Counted from the stretch's first letter, positions 42,070-52,706 are shown. The stretch is DNA of 64,000 nucleotides from Mesostigma viride (GCA_009746045.1 RPFO01000072.1:5791238-5855237), one strand, 5' to 3'. Numbers and translations: made by a program. The notes: generated by a model from the sequence alone, not told the origin.

Positions 42070-44157
42070 TTAATTAACCCTTAAACTGTACTGAGTCCGT
42101 TTTCGTGGCGCCAGTTGAACTGGCGCCACTCTAACGGACTGAGTTTGTGCGCCTTGCAGGCGCCGCGCCAAAAATAATTTGATGGTGCCACCTGGCGGGA
42201 TTGAAAGATCTAGACGTCAGCTTTCCGTAGAGCACTTCAGACCGTACTTTGGACACCTGGCCAGGGAGATATGCTTGAGCAAAGTTAGGGGGGTACCATG
42301 GTCCAACGGGACCGACGTGCATGAAAAATATTGACGCGCACGGCTATGGCGGTGCACACAACTGACTGGTACGAGAGAATAGCTTGACATAATGGACTCA
42401 AAATTTGTAGGCATGATTTTTAAGTCATAAAAACGTTATACCCCTAGCCATGGAACTTTTGAAGATGCGTAGATGGGTCTCGGGGTGCTGGTAGGCGCAG
42501 CAAATCATGTTAGCGGCCAGGCGGTGACAGTGCGAGTGCTGCATGTTGCTAGGCGGAAATTTTCGAGATATTTGCGCATGGATAAACGTTTGACGTTGTT
42601 CCCAACCAGATTTGCTAGAACTGGCAGCCAGGAAAGGCTCGAGGCTACGTCCATGAATCGGGCGTTCTGGCTCCCGCAGGAAAGGTAATCTGCTGTTCCG
42701 ACCTGGTACGTTCTAGCCTCCTAGCGTGTTCCGTTAACCGTATATGGTTGTATTATTGTTTCTAACTAATATCAGGGTTATAATCGAGGGCTTGTGATTG
42801 TCATTTTGTTGTTTTGCTGCCTCTACGCATCGGCTTGTCATGGTTGTGGAATACCATCAGGTCAAGCAGATTTTAGACCATGTTTGGTCGCTGTTAGCTG
42901 AGGCTGCAACGGAAATAGCGTGATAACGGTTGGTATTGGTTAGTAATATGGTAAATGTGATTACCCAGTGCTTTTCCTGGCTCAAACATCCCGAGAAAAG
43001 TTCTTTTCTGACCAGTTTTAGGCATGGCTTCTTGTTTTGCTGGCCAACGCCCACCTCCTTATTTTGCATCCATGGCATGTGACAAACATGGAGATGCCCA
43101 ATACCTGTCTGCATGGAAGCATTACCAACTTGTTCCTTTTGTTTTCTTTATTGTTGCAAAGAACGTGGAGGTGTTTTGTCATTCATTGGGTGCGTTAGTG
43201 ATGTAGCTCCTTGCCACCCCTTTGACGCGCGCTTGAGGCCTTGATTAATGAGCCTTTCACCAATTTTTTAACATGGTCTTGTGTCTTATATGCTGGCTTA
43301 TCTCAGGTTCCACGCTGGGCCAGTGGCTGGCCTCGACGACGACGCCCGCCGCCAGCGTGCCATGCAGCCCCTGTCAGCCCGCAGCCCGGCTGGCCGCGTG
43401 TGGGCTGAGGCCAATGGCCGCACGACCCGCATGCTGGCAGCTGGCACCCAGCTGACAGGGCCTCGTAGGAGGCAGTATCTGCGCACCCAGAAGCGCGATC
43501 TGTAGTTTGGCATACAGCTAGCCAGGTAGCCTAATTGACAGTTAGCTACACCCTTGGCTAGTCATGCGCAATATATACCGCGCGCGCTAGTGCCATTTTG
43601 GCCCCTTGTGGCATGTTGGCATGTGTTATATGGCATGGTCTCTTGTTTTATCACCTGGGTATGGTGCATTATGCCCATTTGGGCATCCCTTGTTGTTTCA
43701 TGCCAATTGGAATAAAGTTTTGTGTTGTTATGCTACCATTTATACCCCTGCCAGCTGGCACCGTTATAACGGTGCCAGCTGGCTTTGGCCATTTTGTAGC
43801 TAGCGTTCACAGTTTTGTGACATTTCATGTATTGAATGCATTGATGGCATGTCTATGATTATAATCAACTGCCTTTAAAAGGCCAGGGCCAACTGATTTG
43901 TGTAAATGGTCGATAATGCATTATATATGTCTCCAACCCCATGTGCACTGTACCCCCCTGAGGGGGGTGCTATTTTTAGCAGGTGTAGGGCATGGATATG
44001 TGACCAACCAAATTTCCCAAACATTATTTGATATAAAAGCATGCTTGGTTCCAAGGGTGGGCCAGAAAATGTTATTTGGCTAGTTACTCTCAGGCGCACA
44101 AAGATACCCAAACTCAGTCCGTTCTCGTGGTTTGAGTTGACACAGTTGAAGGGTTAA
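42070..44157. mobile_element. TTAA-flanked DNA transposon 2 (piggyBac-like, no transposase seen)
   Basis: The empty site GGTTAAGGTTCC is preserved in the other LTR of B at about 23256. Here TTAA is duplicated at 42066-42069 and 44158-44161. The ends are inverted repeats, TTAACCCTTAAACTG at the left and its near-complement at the right, with a subterminal palindrome GTGGCGCCAGTTGAACTGGC at about 42107-42126. The interior carries a possible two-exon gene but no recognisable transposase. The termini differ from those of the element at 12276-13964. Confidence 0.85.
42473..43505 (+). CDS. Possible two-exon gene inside TTAA element 2
   Basis: An ATG at 42473 opens a basic 71-codon frame ending in GGAAAGGTAATC, which fits a 5' splice site. 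A second coding-looking stretch begins after GCTTATCTCAG at about 43309 and reads AGLDDDARRQRAMQPLSARS, then GRVWAEANGRTTRMLAAGTQ to a stop at 43505. Joining them across an intron of about 620 bp would give a protein of roughly 135 residues. I recognise no domain; it may be a captured host fragment or the end of a lost transposase. Confidence 0.3.
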
Positions 44158-44427
44158 TTAAGGTTCCTATTTCCTGCGTACGACGTCCAATACCGTCGTA
44201 GGTTCAGCACCTAATTCCTGTCAGCCCAGGAATTACTGTCGACCCCATATGCCGTCGGCACATATTCACGCACGACTTAGAAGAATAGCCGGCTCGCGCT
44301 CGCGCGCGACCGGGAAGTCGGAACACCATAACTTTCTTGATACTTGTCGGAATGAACTCGTTCCGGTGCCGCTGGAATCGTAGAGATATGCCGAATCAGG
44401 ATCATGCCAATGCGCTGAGCGTTAACT

Positions 44428-45912
44428 ATCAGGGACCTGCTCTTCTGGGGCAGAATTTCCTATGCCAGGATGGGGTAGTGATCACGTCCTCTTTCCTGAC
44501 TAAGGAAGGGGCTGGTCAGGTCCCACTGATTAATTTCAGGACCACTCACCTATCACGTGCAGTAACCAGGACGGTTAAGCGTGTGCAAGTGTGCCAGGGG
44601 CAGGAGCCCTTGGTTGATGACCTCATTTTGCCAGCTGCTAGTCATCCAAGCAGTTTGGGCATTGGTCCTCACTCACTTGCTGGACACAGCCCTATCAACT
44701 ACCAAGGCCTGGTGAAGCTCATGTCCTCTCCCATTATGTGTCCCCAGGTCACACTGGGTCTGATTAAATCTGGGGAGGACTGGATCTCCAAGAAATGCGT
44801 GGAACCTGTCAATGACCTGCCTCCTGCACGACGTCTACTCAAGCTCAAGTTTGTCATCAAGATGAAGGAGGTGGACGGGGTCAAGGTACCACACGTCAGG
44901 CCAGTGCTGAATGAGTTCAAGGGTACTGGTGAGTGCACTGCTGAGGAGTTGTATACCCCTGGCATGCTGCATGACACTTGGAGGCTGCTGCTGTGTGTAT
45001 TTCTAGGCCTTCTCAACAAGGGCTTGGACTATGGCTCAGTGGTGGTAGACTTCAAGAGGGCATTTCTGGAGGGAGATGCAGATGTGGCACAGGAAAAGTG
45101 GGAGGGCAAGACGCCTTTCTATGTCAGGGTGCCTGCTGTATGGAAAAGGGACATTCACACTGAGTTCCTTAAAATCCTCAAGGGCCTGGAGGGCCTGAGG
45201 TCAAGTCCAATAATCTGGAGGGAGACTCTCAACCGTTTCCTGAAGGAGCATTGCAACTTGAAGGTCTCTCCTGTAGACCCCTGTCTGTTTCTGCATGGGG
45301 CAATGGGAAGGCCTACCAGTGTATGCTTCGCTGCACGGGGATGACCTACATCTGATAGCTCCCACGTCGTGGCTTAAGGAGCTGATCTCCATCATTAAGT
45401 CCAAGTTTCCTCTAGGTAGGGAGCAATGGCAGGTGGAGAATGAGCCTCTCCTGTTTGTGGGCATGGAGGCCACACTGGTGAAGAAGGGGGGGGAGTGGCG
45501 TATGCTGCTGGTGGGGGGCAATGATTATCAAGAGACCCTCATTAGCAAGCTTCCTCCAGTCATCACACAGGCACTGTGTCCCATGGTGAGGGGCATGGTT
45601 GCTCAATGGGTGGCAGGCATTTCCAGGCCAGACCTTATCGTCATAGCCAGGTTGCCTGATGACATGCTGATGGAGCTAGGGTCTGCCAAGGTGGCTGATC
45701 AGGTCAGGGCTTCGTCTGGCATTCTGTTGTCTGCAGTGGATTTGTCACAACCCATTTGCATGGAGCTGTATGTGGATAGCTCAATGGACAGCAGGCAGGT
45801 CTCCAAGGTCAGGGGCAGGGCTGCAGGGCTCTTTGTGCTCAGACAGGAAGGCCTGGGGAGTTTGGTGAGCTGGTTCAGTCGCCTGCACAAACGGGTGGCT
45901 GTCAGTAGTGAT
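44428..45912 (+). pseudogene. Pol of element A, part 2: protease end, RT, start of RNase H
   Basis: The sequence continues A's protease-like domain (GPALLGQNFLCQDGV), then RT: HVRPVLNEFKGTG, EELYTPGMLHDTWRL, catalytic Asp in VVVDFKRAFLEG, GLRSSPIIWRETL. A one-base break near 45300 shifts the frame, after which ASLHGDDLHLIAP (45325-45360) is the catalytic box. MVAQWVAGISRPDLIVIARL is the connection and ELYVDSSMDSRQVSKVRGRA starts RNase H. The frame is cut by element C at 45913 just before the catalytic Glu and resumes at 52707. Confidence 0.88.
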
Positions 45913-46495
45913 TGTTATATTATAGGTTTCAGCTCGCAGTCACATGGAAATAATTAATGATTGTGTGCCGGTACTTAGCCATTTTGTGGTTCGAGGCGTT
46001 CGGGTTAATTCGGCGCATTGGGACTTAGCCGTTTTGAGGTTCGGCTGAATTTTGGCTTGTGTGATCCACAACGATTTAAGTTACGCTGTGTGCGTTATGC
46101 CTCGTGAGTTACGCCCTAGACTTTGGCTGTGCGGCACTGGTCCGGTACTGAGGTGCGGACTAGGATTCTGGGTACTGCCGGCTGGCGTGACAAGTGGCGA
46201 GATACTGGTGTGTGTCGATTGGTCGGTACTCGGCTGGTGTGTTGTAACGGAGATGTGTAACGGAGATGCGTTCCCAGGCTTGCGTCGGTGCCTAGCGCCG
46301 CAGGCTAGCCTAGCCGCCTGACAGACGATGATGATCCAAAAGCCAGCATTGTGTTGCGGCGGTCCAACGGTTGTTGCTGCTATGCTGGCAATGGCTATGG
46401 TTGCGCTGGTAAATTAAGCTGGGGGCTTGGCTCTGAGTTTGTAACCTGATTACCGTAAAATTATCATTTAATAAAATTCGAACTCGATTTTAACA
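45913..46495 (+). repeat. 5' LTR of element C
   Basis: 583 bp with TG...CA ends. TTAATAAAATTCG near its 3' end contains AATAAA. Confidence 0.96.
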
Positions 46496-46535
46496 TGTAC
46501 TAGGACGGGGTTAATTAATAAGGAAAAACGTAGCA

Positions 46536-47510
46536 ATGTCGGATCAAGAACAAGAAGAGACGGATTCGAGAAAGCGTACTGGGTGGAAGGATTTAAGAAA
46601 TGAGAAGAATTTGATAGAGCTGTGCAAAACACGAGTCGGGACAATTCCTCTTGATGCGGCAGTGACATTGGTAGAGGATTTCTGTGACAGGTTTGAGGCG
46701 TTTGTGGCGGATCATGCAGATAAAACCGAGGATCTGTATGGGCTATTCCGGGATGCCGGAATGTTTAGAGCCGACAACGCCATTCTAGTAAATTGCCTGC
46801 GCTCCTGCCGTGACGAGAAAATCGAGGGCGCTGCAATTGGAGGTAGGTTGCGTGCAGCACTTCTTGAATCGAAAGCATCTGCCAAGTCTCGTCATGTTGG
46901 CATTTATAATTGGGTGCCGAAGCGTCCCTACACACTCGACCTTCTCGCTTTGAGAAATGCGAGAAACGAGAGTGTAAAGGATGGCATTCCGGTGGTGGAA
47001 CTGGCGGTGGTGGACCGTTATGTTCGCAATGCCAAGGACCTTAATTTCCAGAATGCCATGGCAGCTCTCAAGCGTGAGAAAGCCGAGGATGATCTCAATA
47101 AGGCGATTGAGGTTATCACGGGCATTGTCGAGGGTGAGGAGAGGGACATGGTGGCCCAACTGCGGGCCCAAGGTAAGCTCAATGAGCTGGGTCTGATTTC
47201 CCCTGCATTACCGCCTGTCGCTGTGAATTCCATTCCTTCTTCTGGTGGTGCCCAAGGTGGTGCTGCTAAAGCGCCGGATGGGGGCAAGGTGGCCGCCATT
47301 GCGGGCGGTGGTGGCTCTAGCGGCGCGGGGCCCAGCGGGCCTCGGGGCAATGGGGGCCCGATGCGTAGGGGCAATAAGGGCAGCTTCAGCCGAGCGCAGC
47401 GCATGCCTGGGAAGCGATGGCAGCAAGGTAGGCAGCAGCCATACCCGCAGCAGCAGCAGCATGCACAACAGCCTGCAGCTGCGTCGCCGTATCAGCAGCA
47501 ACAGCGCTCG

Positions 47511-47544
<34 letters not shown>

Positions 47545-47756
47545 GGGCACAGCCGGCGGTGCATGGGGCATGCTTTGTGTGTGGGAAGTCGGGACACATG
47601 GCAGCCAATTGCTATCACAGGCACAAGGACACTCTCCAGGCACGCAGCAACGCCAACTCGCAAGCACCAGCGGTGTGTCACAGGTGTGGGCAGCCAGGGC
47701 ACTTTGCGAGGGACACTCACCTGTGCCCAGCGGCCCAGGGCGGTGGCCGTAGGTGA
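46536..47756 (+). CDS. Gag of element C
   Basis: 406 residues from ATG at 46536. The N-terminal half is helical and charged without close similarity to a family I can name (DAAVTLVEDFCDRFEAFVAD, AAIGGRLRAALLESKASAKS). A Gly/Ala-rich stretch and a Gln-rich region from CAG repeats (47445-47545) follow, then two zinc knuckles, CFVCGKSGHMAANC and CHRCGQPGHFARDTHLC. Gag ends with UGA at 47754-47756, in frame with pol, so a share of ribosomes reading through would make Gag-Pol. Confidence 0.88.
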
Positions 47757-47760
47757 CTAG
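47754..47760 (+). promoter_or_regulatory. Candidate stop-codon readthrough site, TGACTAG, between gag and pol
   Basis: The gag stop is TGA followed directly by CTAG. UGA-CUA(G) is a well-known efficient readthrough context in viral and animal genes. After it, five sense codons lead to the ATG at 47772 in the same frame, and pol stays open for 1290 codons. Readthrough would give the Gag:Pol ratio that most copia elements obtain otherwise. The alternative is separate initiation at 47772. Confidence 0.7.
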
Positions 47761-47771
47761 GTGAGGTTGGC

Positions 47772-50700
47772 ATGCGGGCTGGTGCAGGGGAGGCCAGCTC
47801 GACCCCCCAGGTGTACTCACCCTACCTGGGTGCTCAGGTGGCGGTGCTAGCAGGCACTAGGGAGAAGGGGGGCCACCTGGAGCATGGGACAGCTGCAGAA
47901 GGGGGAAGGGCAGTGTCTCAGGGGATGGGGAATGAGTGGGTTGGAGGCGCTGCAGGGGGGCACACCGCAGCGGGCGGGCCGCCGGTAGGTGGTACCTCAC
48001 CAGACCCTAGTTCAGCACATGTGAATGGTGCGGCGTGCGGTGAGGCAGCCGGGTCGCTCAGTGTACTTAACATGGCCACACGGTTACACAAAGCACTAGG
48101 GCATGGGCATGCGGGTGAGGAGTGGGCAGCCATGCTAGGGTTCACAGACTTAGTGGATATGTGCAAGCAGGTGTGGTTAAGGTGTCGCAAATGTCAGGAG
48201 CGGGCACCTAAACCGCACAAGTTCCATGCACGTAGGCCAGAGTTTGAGCGAGGTGTGGTGCAGTGTGATGTATTCATGTATGACGACAGAGACTACGTGC
48301 TTGCAGTGGGCAGGTTCTCCAGGTACAAGGTCATGGTGCCACTTGAGCGCAAGCTGAAGGAGCACTTGTGTGATGCATTGCGTCTCCTCAGGTCCAAGTT
48401 TGGTGTGGCATCTGTGTTGGAGTGCGATCAGCAGTTTGAGTGCTGTGTGGGTGAGCCGGGTGTGGGGAAGATAGAACTTGCTGGGGTAGCTGACCACGAG
48501 CACCAGGGTCTTGTCGAGCGCCACATACAGACATCGAAGCAGGTGATGGCATGCATGGAGAAGATGAGAACAGGCTCGTATCGTGAGAGGCTGGTGATCT
48601 GCAATGAGATAGAGCAATGTCTCAACAACCGTGTAATGGTCAAGGTGTTGGGTGGGCAGGTGGCAGTCACGCCTAAGGGAGTGGAGATGGGCTTGTTGTC
48701 ACCTGAGGCTGTGGAAGAGTACAGGGATTATTTGAGCGATCGTTACGTGCGCATGGTAAAGATGGACCTGCGACGTGGACAGGTTTATGTGCCGTGCGTG
48801 AACGCCAGGGTCTGGGCCTACGCGGAGGGCAGTCATGGAAAACGGGGCCTATGGAGAGGTCCCGGTGTGGTCAAGGAGATCGATCCTGATCACATGCTTG
48901 CTTCGGTAGCGCTAGAGGACAGTTGCTACGACAAGCTGCTAGCGTGGAAACACCTGCGCCCCTACTATGACGGGCTGGGGCCGCCAGACCCACCCGCTGA
49001 GGAAGGTGTTAGGGACCCCAGTGTGCAGGCTGGGGGTGAGGCGGGGGATCCCGGGGCTGCAGGGGGGGTGAGGGAGGGGGGTGGGCCTGATCAACCTACT
49101 CGCTCCCTTTCGCCGGAAGCTGGGTTGCCACCTTCCAAGGGCGGTCCCGCTAGCGTGGGGTCGGGCGGTTCGGGGGTTGCCCCAGCCGTTGACGACCAGG
49201 AGAAGCAGCGCGCCGCGGTACTAGCCCGCCTAGTGGAGCGCCTGCAGGAAGCTCGACGCGCTGCCACGGTGGGCGAGCAGCGGCAGTTGGGGGGCAACAT
49301 CTCGCGGGCCGGCAAGGAGCGGGTGGCCGAAGGTGGGATGGTACCACGGTCCGGTGAGGCGGGTGAGCCAGCCGAAGGTGGGGTTGCACGGGCCGGCGAT
49401 GCTGGGGCATTGACCGCAGGTGCGGGGCAGCAGGCTGGTGGCGTTGGCGGGTTGGCCGACGCGGGGCCTATATTGCCGAGTGAGGGCGACAGCCCCATGG
49501 ACGACAGCGAGGCTGTCGAGGAGAGAGGTGAGCCAGGTGAGCTGGTGGCTGCGGTCTCTAAGCTTGCCAACTGGTATTCGGACGGGCTGGGTAGTTGTCG
49601 ATTGGAAGTGGACACTGACGCGGTGGTGTGCTTGCTGGGTGAGGGAGTAGCCAGGCATCTGCCGTGCACTGCGTCCAGGTGGAGGTATGTGGAGGACTTC
49701 TCCGGGTTAGTGAGGATGCCGGTGCGGGGTGAGGTAATGCTGACGATCTTGGGGAGAGAGACGCCGTTTTGCGTGCTCGAGGGGTATGATGGACCCGCCA
49801 TTTTGGGACTTCCTTTCCTGGACCATCCTGATGTGCGGATTCAGAGCTCATTGCTAACCCGAGTAGGTCACGGGTCGATAGAGCTACAGTCTTACAAGTC
49901 AGTCGAGCCTCTCAGTCGCATTTGCAGCACAGTGGCTAGGCTAGCAGCACTGTCGGGTACGGAGGGTGTAGCGTGGGGCGCTGATCTCCCGCCAGCTGCT
50001 GACCTGGTTATGCCTGCATTACTGCATCCCAACAGCCTAGGAATCACTGAGAGGGACATAGCCGCACATTCCCCGATCACATTCCCTGAGCTTGTACTGC
50101 AGATGTCAACGCCTAGTGGGTTCTCGAGCTGGTGGTGTGCATTCCGTAAGGCACTTGAGGAGTGGCAGGGCTACGGGGTGTATGAACCGCTTGACACGGT
50201 GCCGAAGGGGGCTAGGGTGCTTCCGCTGAAGATGGTGCTGTCCCACAAGGTGAAGGCAGGTGTGGAGATCTGCTACGTGAGGCCGGTATCACAAGAGTTT
50301 GCAGGTACTAGCCCGCTGGCCAAGGAGGAGCTCTACACCCCAGGGATGGCATGGGACACGTTCAGGATGGTTAGCATGATTTTTCTTAGCTTTCTGGACG
50401 AAGGCAAGGACTACGCGTGTGCGTCCATTGATGTCAAGCGCGCATTCCCTAACTCTAGCGAGGAAGTGGCGCAAGAGGTGTGGGAGGGTACTCCGCCTCT
50501 AGTGGTGCAGACGCCGCCGTTCTGGAAGGAGGTGGTCACGTCTGAGTTCATGGGTCTGTGCAAGGCTATAGAGGGTCTGCAGAGCGCGTCGATTGTTTGG
50601 AGGATAACCCTCATGCGTGCGTTGGGTGAGATCGCAGAGTTTGAGGTATCTCCCTACGACCCATCGTTGTTCGTGGCGCGGATGCCGTCTGGTCCTATGT

Positions 50701-51644
50701 TTGTACAACTGCATGGGGATGACTTGCGTGTCATTGCTTCGCGGTCAGCCTTGCATGCATTCTATGCTGACATTGGGCGGCGGTTCCCAGTGGGTGAGTT
50801 GCAGCAATTGGGGCCGCAGACGCCACGGGTGTTTTGCGGGGTGGTGCAAACCCTGCGGGTGGTGTCGGGTAAGCACCGGATGCACTTGGGTATTCCTGAC
50901 AAGTACAGGGAGGAGCTCATGCGCGATGTGGAGGAGTTGTGCGCCAAGGGTTTGTGGAGCAGATTGCGTGGCAAGCTCGGCTGGATGGCAGCGGTGTGTG
51001 GGCCTGACCTGCTGGTGTTAAGTAGGACTGTGGATGAGGTGTTGGCTCTCGTTTCTCCGTCTGTGATCAAGCAGTATGTTGCTGAGAGCCAGGGTGTAGT
51101 ACTTTCTGGTTTGTCTCTTTCTCAGCCGATTGTGTTGCATTGCTTTGCTGACACGTCTGGCGAGGGCAGGGAGCTCACCAAGACGAGAGCTCGCATGGGC
51201 GGCTTGTTTGTGCTCTCCAACCCCAAGGGCAATGGTTCGCTCTGTGGGTGGTACTCTAGGTTGTGCCGCAGGGTGGCAGTTGGATCGGATACCAATGAGT
51301 GTCGCGGGGTGTGTGAGTGCATCAAGGCGTCCCTGTATCTAGAGCAATTTCTGCGCTGGATGGGCAAGTGGCTGGATGCTCGTTTGGTACTGACCACGAC
51401 TGTGCATACCGACAGTCAGCCGCTTGTGAGTTTCATTCTCAACAGCCTGTCCAGGACGCGCGACCTGGATTTCCTACTACTCAAGGAACTGTCATACGCA
51501 GTGAGCGTGCTTCATCTACCTGGGAAGCTCAACCCGGCTGATGCGCTGACCAAGCTGTTCGCTGGGGCGCGCGACCAGTATCGCCTCCTGCGGATGGTCA
51601 TGGGGGGCTCTCTCGGGGATCTGCAAGGACTGCTGGAGGTTTGA
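47772..51644 (+). CDS. Pol of element C: integrase, protease-like, RT, RNase H
   Basis: 1290 residues without a break. Order: HHCC zinc region (residues about 101-145, LHKALGHGH, CRKC); integrase DDE with Asp about 164 (VVQCDVF), Asp about 218 (ECDQQF), Glu about 246 (QGLVERH); SH3-like part (WAYAEGSHGKRGLWRGP); a Gly/Ala/Pro-rich linker; retropepsin-like domain about 600-690 (LEVDTDAVVCLLG, FCVLEGYDGPAILGLPFL); RT with Asp about 887 (ASIDVKRAFPN) and HGDD about 981-984; RNase H with Asp about 1125 (FADTSGEGR), Glu about 1175 (NECRGV), Asp about 1213 (HTDSQPL) and NPADALTKL. Standard copia Pol has the protease first and YVDD in RT. Confidence 0.92.
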   Translation: MRAGAGEASSTPQVYSPYLGAQVAVLAGTREKGGHLEHGTAAEGGRAVSQGMGNEWVGGAAGGHTAAGGPPVGGTSPDPSSAHVNGAACGEAAGSLSVLNMATRLHKALGHGHAGEEWAAMLGFTDLVDMCKQVWLRCRKCQERAPKPHKFHARRPEFERGVVQCDVFMYDDRDYVLAVGRFSRYKVMVPLERKLKEHLCDALRLLRSKFGVASVLECDQQFECCVGEPGVGKIELAGVADHEHQGLVERHIQTSKQVMACMEKMRTGSYRERLVICNEIEQCLNNRVMVKVLGGQVAVTPKGVEMGLLSPEAVEEYRDYLSDRYVRMVKMDLRRGQVYVPCVNARVWAYAEGSHGKRGLWRGPGVVKEIDPDHMLASVALEDSCYDKLLAWKHLRPYYDGLGPPDPPAEEGVRDPSVQAGGEAGDPGAAGGVREGGGPDQPTRSLSPEAGLPPSKGGPASVGSGGSGVAPAVDDQEKQRAAVLARLVERLQEARRAATVGEQRQLGGNISRAGKERVAEGGMVPRSGEAGEPAEGGVARAGDAGALTAGAGQQAGGVGGLADAGPILPSEGDSPMDDSEAVEERGEPGELVAAVSKLANWYSDGLGSCRLEVDTDAVVCLLGEGVARHLPCTASRWRYVEDFSGLVRMPVRGEVMLTILGRETPFCVLEGYDGPAILGLPFLDHPDVRIQSSLLTRVGHGSIELQSYKSVEPLSRICSTVARLAALSGTEGVAWGADLPPAADLVMPALLHPNSLGITERDIAAHSPITFPELVLQMSTPSGFSSWWCAFRKALEEWQGYGVYEPLDTVPKGARVLPLKMVLSHKVKAGVEICYVRPVSQEFAGTSPLAKEELYTPGMAWDTFRMVSMIFLSFLDEGKDYACASIDVKRAFPNSSEEVAQEVWEGTPPLVVQTPPFWKEVVTSEFMGLCKAIEGLQSASIVWRITLMRALGEIAEFEVSPYDPSLFVARMPSGPMFVQLHGDDLRVIASRSALHAFYADIGRRFPVGELQQLGPQTPRVFCGVVQTLRVVSGKHRMHLGIPDKYREELMRDVEELCAKGLWSRLRGKLGWMAAVCGPDLLVLSRTVDEVLALVSPSVIKQYVAESQGVVLSGLSLSQPIVLHCFADTSGEGRELTKTRARMGGLFVLSNPKGNGSLCGWYSRLCRRVAVGSDTNECRGVCECIKASLYLEQFLRWMGKWLDARLVLTTTVHTDSQPLVSFILNSLSRTRDLDFLLLKELSYAVSVLHLPGKLNPADALTKLFAGARDQYRLLRMVMGGSLGDLQGLLEV

Positions 51645-52123
51645 TGTAGATCTGGGCAATGGACCATGTGGCATGAGAATTTCAGGCTGGCAGGCGTTGG
51701 GACGCATTACATGTGGGCTGGGAATGACCCCTGGATCGAGCCCATCTCAGGATGACCCAGTACGGTTGGATAACTCTATCTTGGTGGGGATGTACCTGAT
51801 GGGATGGTCCTGGGTTGAGGACCTGATCGGAGGCGGGGACTGTGGTTGGTGATGTGTGAAAGTCCGTGGGTTCAGGGTGTGGTTGGTGTTGGAGCCGAGG
51901 GTGGTCTTTTGATCAGTCTTGTATTCTCGCTTGCTTACTTGACTTACTGACAGATGCTGGTTGTACTACCAGGGCGTGAATGGGCGCCAAGTGAGGGGTG
52001 CGGACTCCCCTAGTACATAGCGTCCTGTGTTAGTGCTTCCTGGTGAGGTGTCTGTCGGTTACTCTCGAGCTGAGTGAGATAATGATTGGTGGGATGTGTG
52101 ACTGCTCGGGAAAAAGCGGCTGG
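51645..52123. other. 3' untranslated region of element C
   Basis: About 480 bp with no ORF of interest between the pol stop and the 3' LTR. Confidence 0.7.
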
Positions 52124-52706
52124 TGTTATATTATAGGTTTCAGCTCGCAGTCACATGGAAATAATTAATGATTGTGTGCCGGTACTTAGCCATTTTGTGG
52201 TTCGAGGCGTTCGGGTTAATTCGGCGCATTGGGACTTAGCCGTTTTGAGGTTCGGCTGAATTTTGGCTTGTGTGATCCACAACGATTTAAGTTACGCTGT
52301 GTGCGTTATGCCTCGTGAGTTACGCCCTAGACTTTGGCTGTGCGGCACTGGTCCGGTACTGAGGTGCGGACTAGGATTCTGGGTACTGCCGGCTGGCGTG
52401 ACAAGTGGCGAGATACTGGTGTGTGTCGATTGGTCGGTACTCGGCTGGTGTGTTGTAACGGAGATGTGTAACGGAGATGCGTTCCCAGGCTTGCGTCGGT
52501 GCCTAGCGCCGCAGGCTAGCCTAGCCGCCTGACAGACGATGATGATCCAAAAGCCAGCATTGTGTTGCGGCGGTCCAACGGTTGTTGCTGCTATGCTGGC
52601 AATGGCTATGGTTGCGCTGGTAAATTAAGCTGGGGGCTTGGCTCTGAGTTTGTAACCTGATTACCGTAAAATTATCATTTAATAAAATTCGAACTCGATT
52701 TTAACA
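52124..52706 (+). repeat. 3' LTR of element C
   Basis: 583 bp, no difference from 45913-46495 seen by eye. Confidence 0.96.

Larger units (their letters stand above)
22834..44427 (-). mobile_element. LTR retrotransposon B (copia-like, minus orientation, decayed)
   Basis: LTRs at 22834-23532 and 41643-44427 (the latter enlarged by a TTAA element) and duplicated ATCAG (22829-22833, 44428-44432) bound the element inside A's protease-like domain. Removing it restores the reading of A across the junction. Orientation is shown by an RNase H remnant on the minus strand and by a purine tract AAGAAAAGAAAGGATTGG next to the 22834-23532 LTR, nearly identical to that of A. After subtracting E, D and the TTAA element it measures about 8.2 kb. 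Coding sequence other than the RT/RNase H remnant is not recognisable. Confidence 0.9.
41643..44427 (-). repeat. LTR of element B (5' in its orientation), split by a TTAA element
   Basis: The two parts, 41643-42069 and 44162-44427, together match 22834-23532. They are separated by the 2088-bp TTAA transposon. Confidence 0.93.
45913..52706 (+). mobile_element. Intact copia-like LTR retrotransposon C, nested in A
   Basis: Two 583-bp LTRs (45913-46495, 52124-52706), TGTTA...TAACA, and duplicated GTGAT (45908-45912, 52707-52711) bound a 6794-bp element inside A's RNase H. Gag and pol are each uninterrupted and in one frame, separated by a single UGA. The LTRs look identical. It is the only element in the window that appears complete and possibly active. 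There is no pre-gag ORF: gag starts 40 bp after the LTR. GGGAAAAAGCGGCTGG before the 3' LTR is a weak polypurine tract. Confidence 0.95.

Noticed and set aside
46052-46321. 89-codon frame, repeated exactly at 52263-52532
   Set aside because: It lies inside the two LTRs of element C and is explained by their identity.
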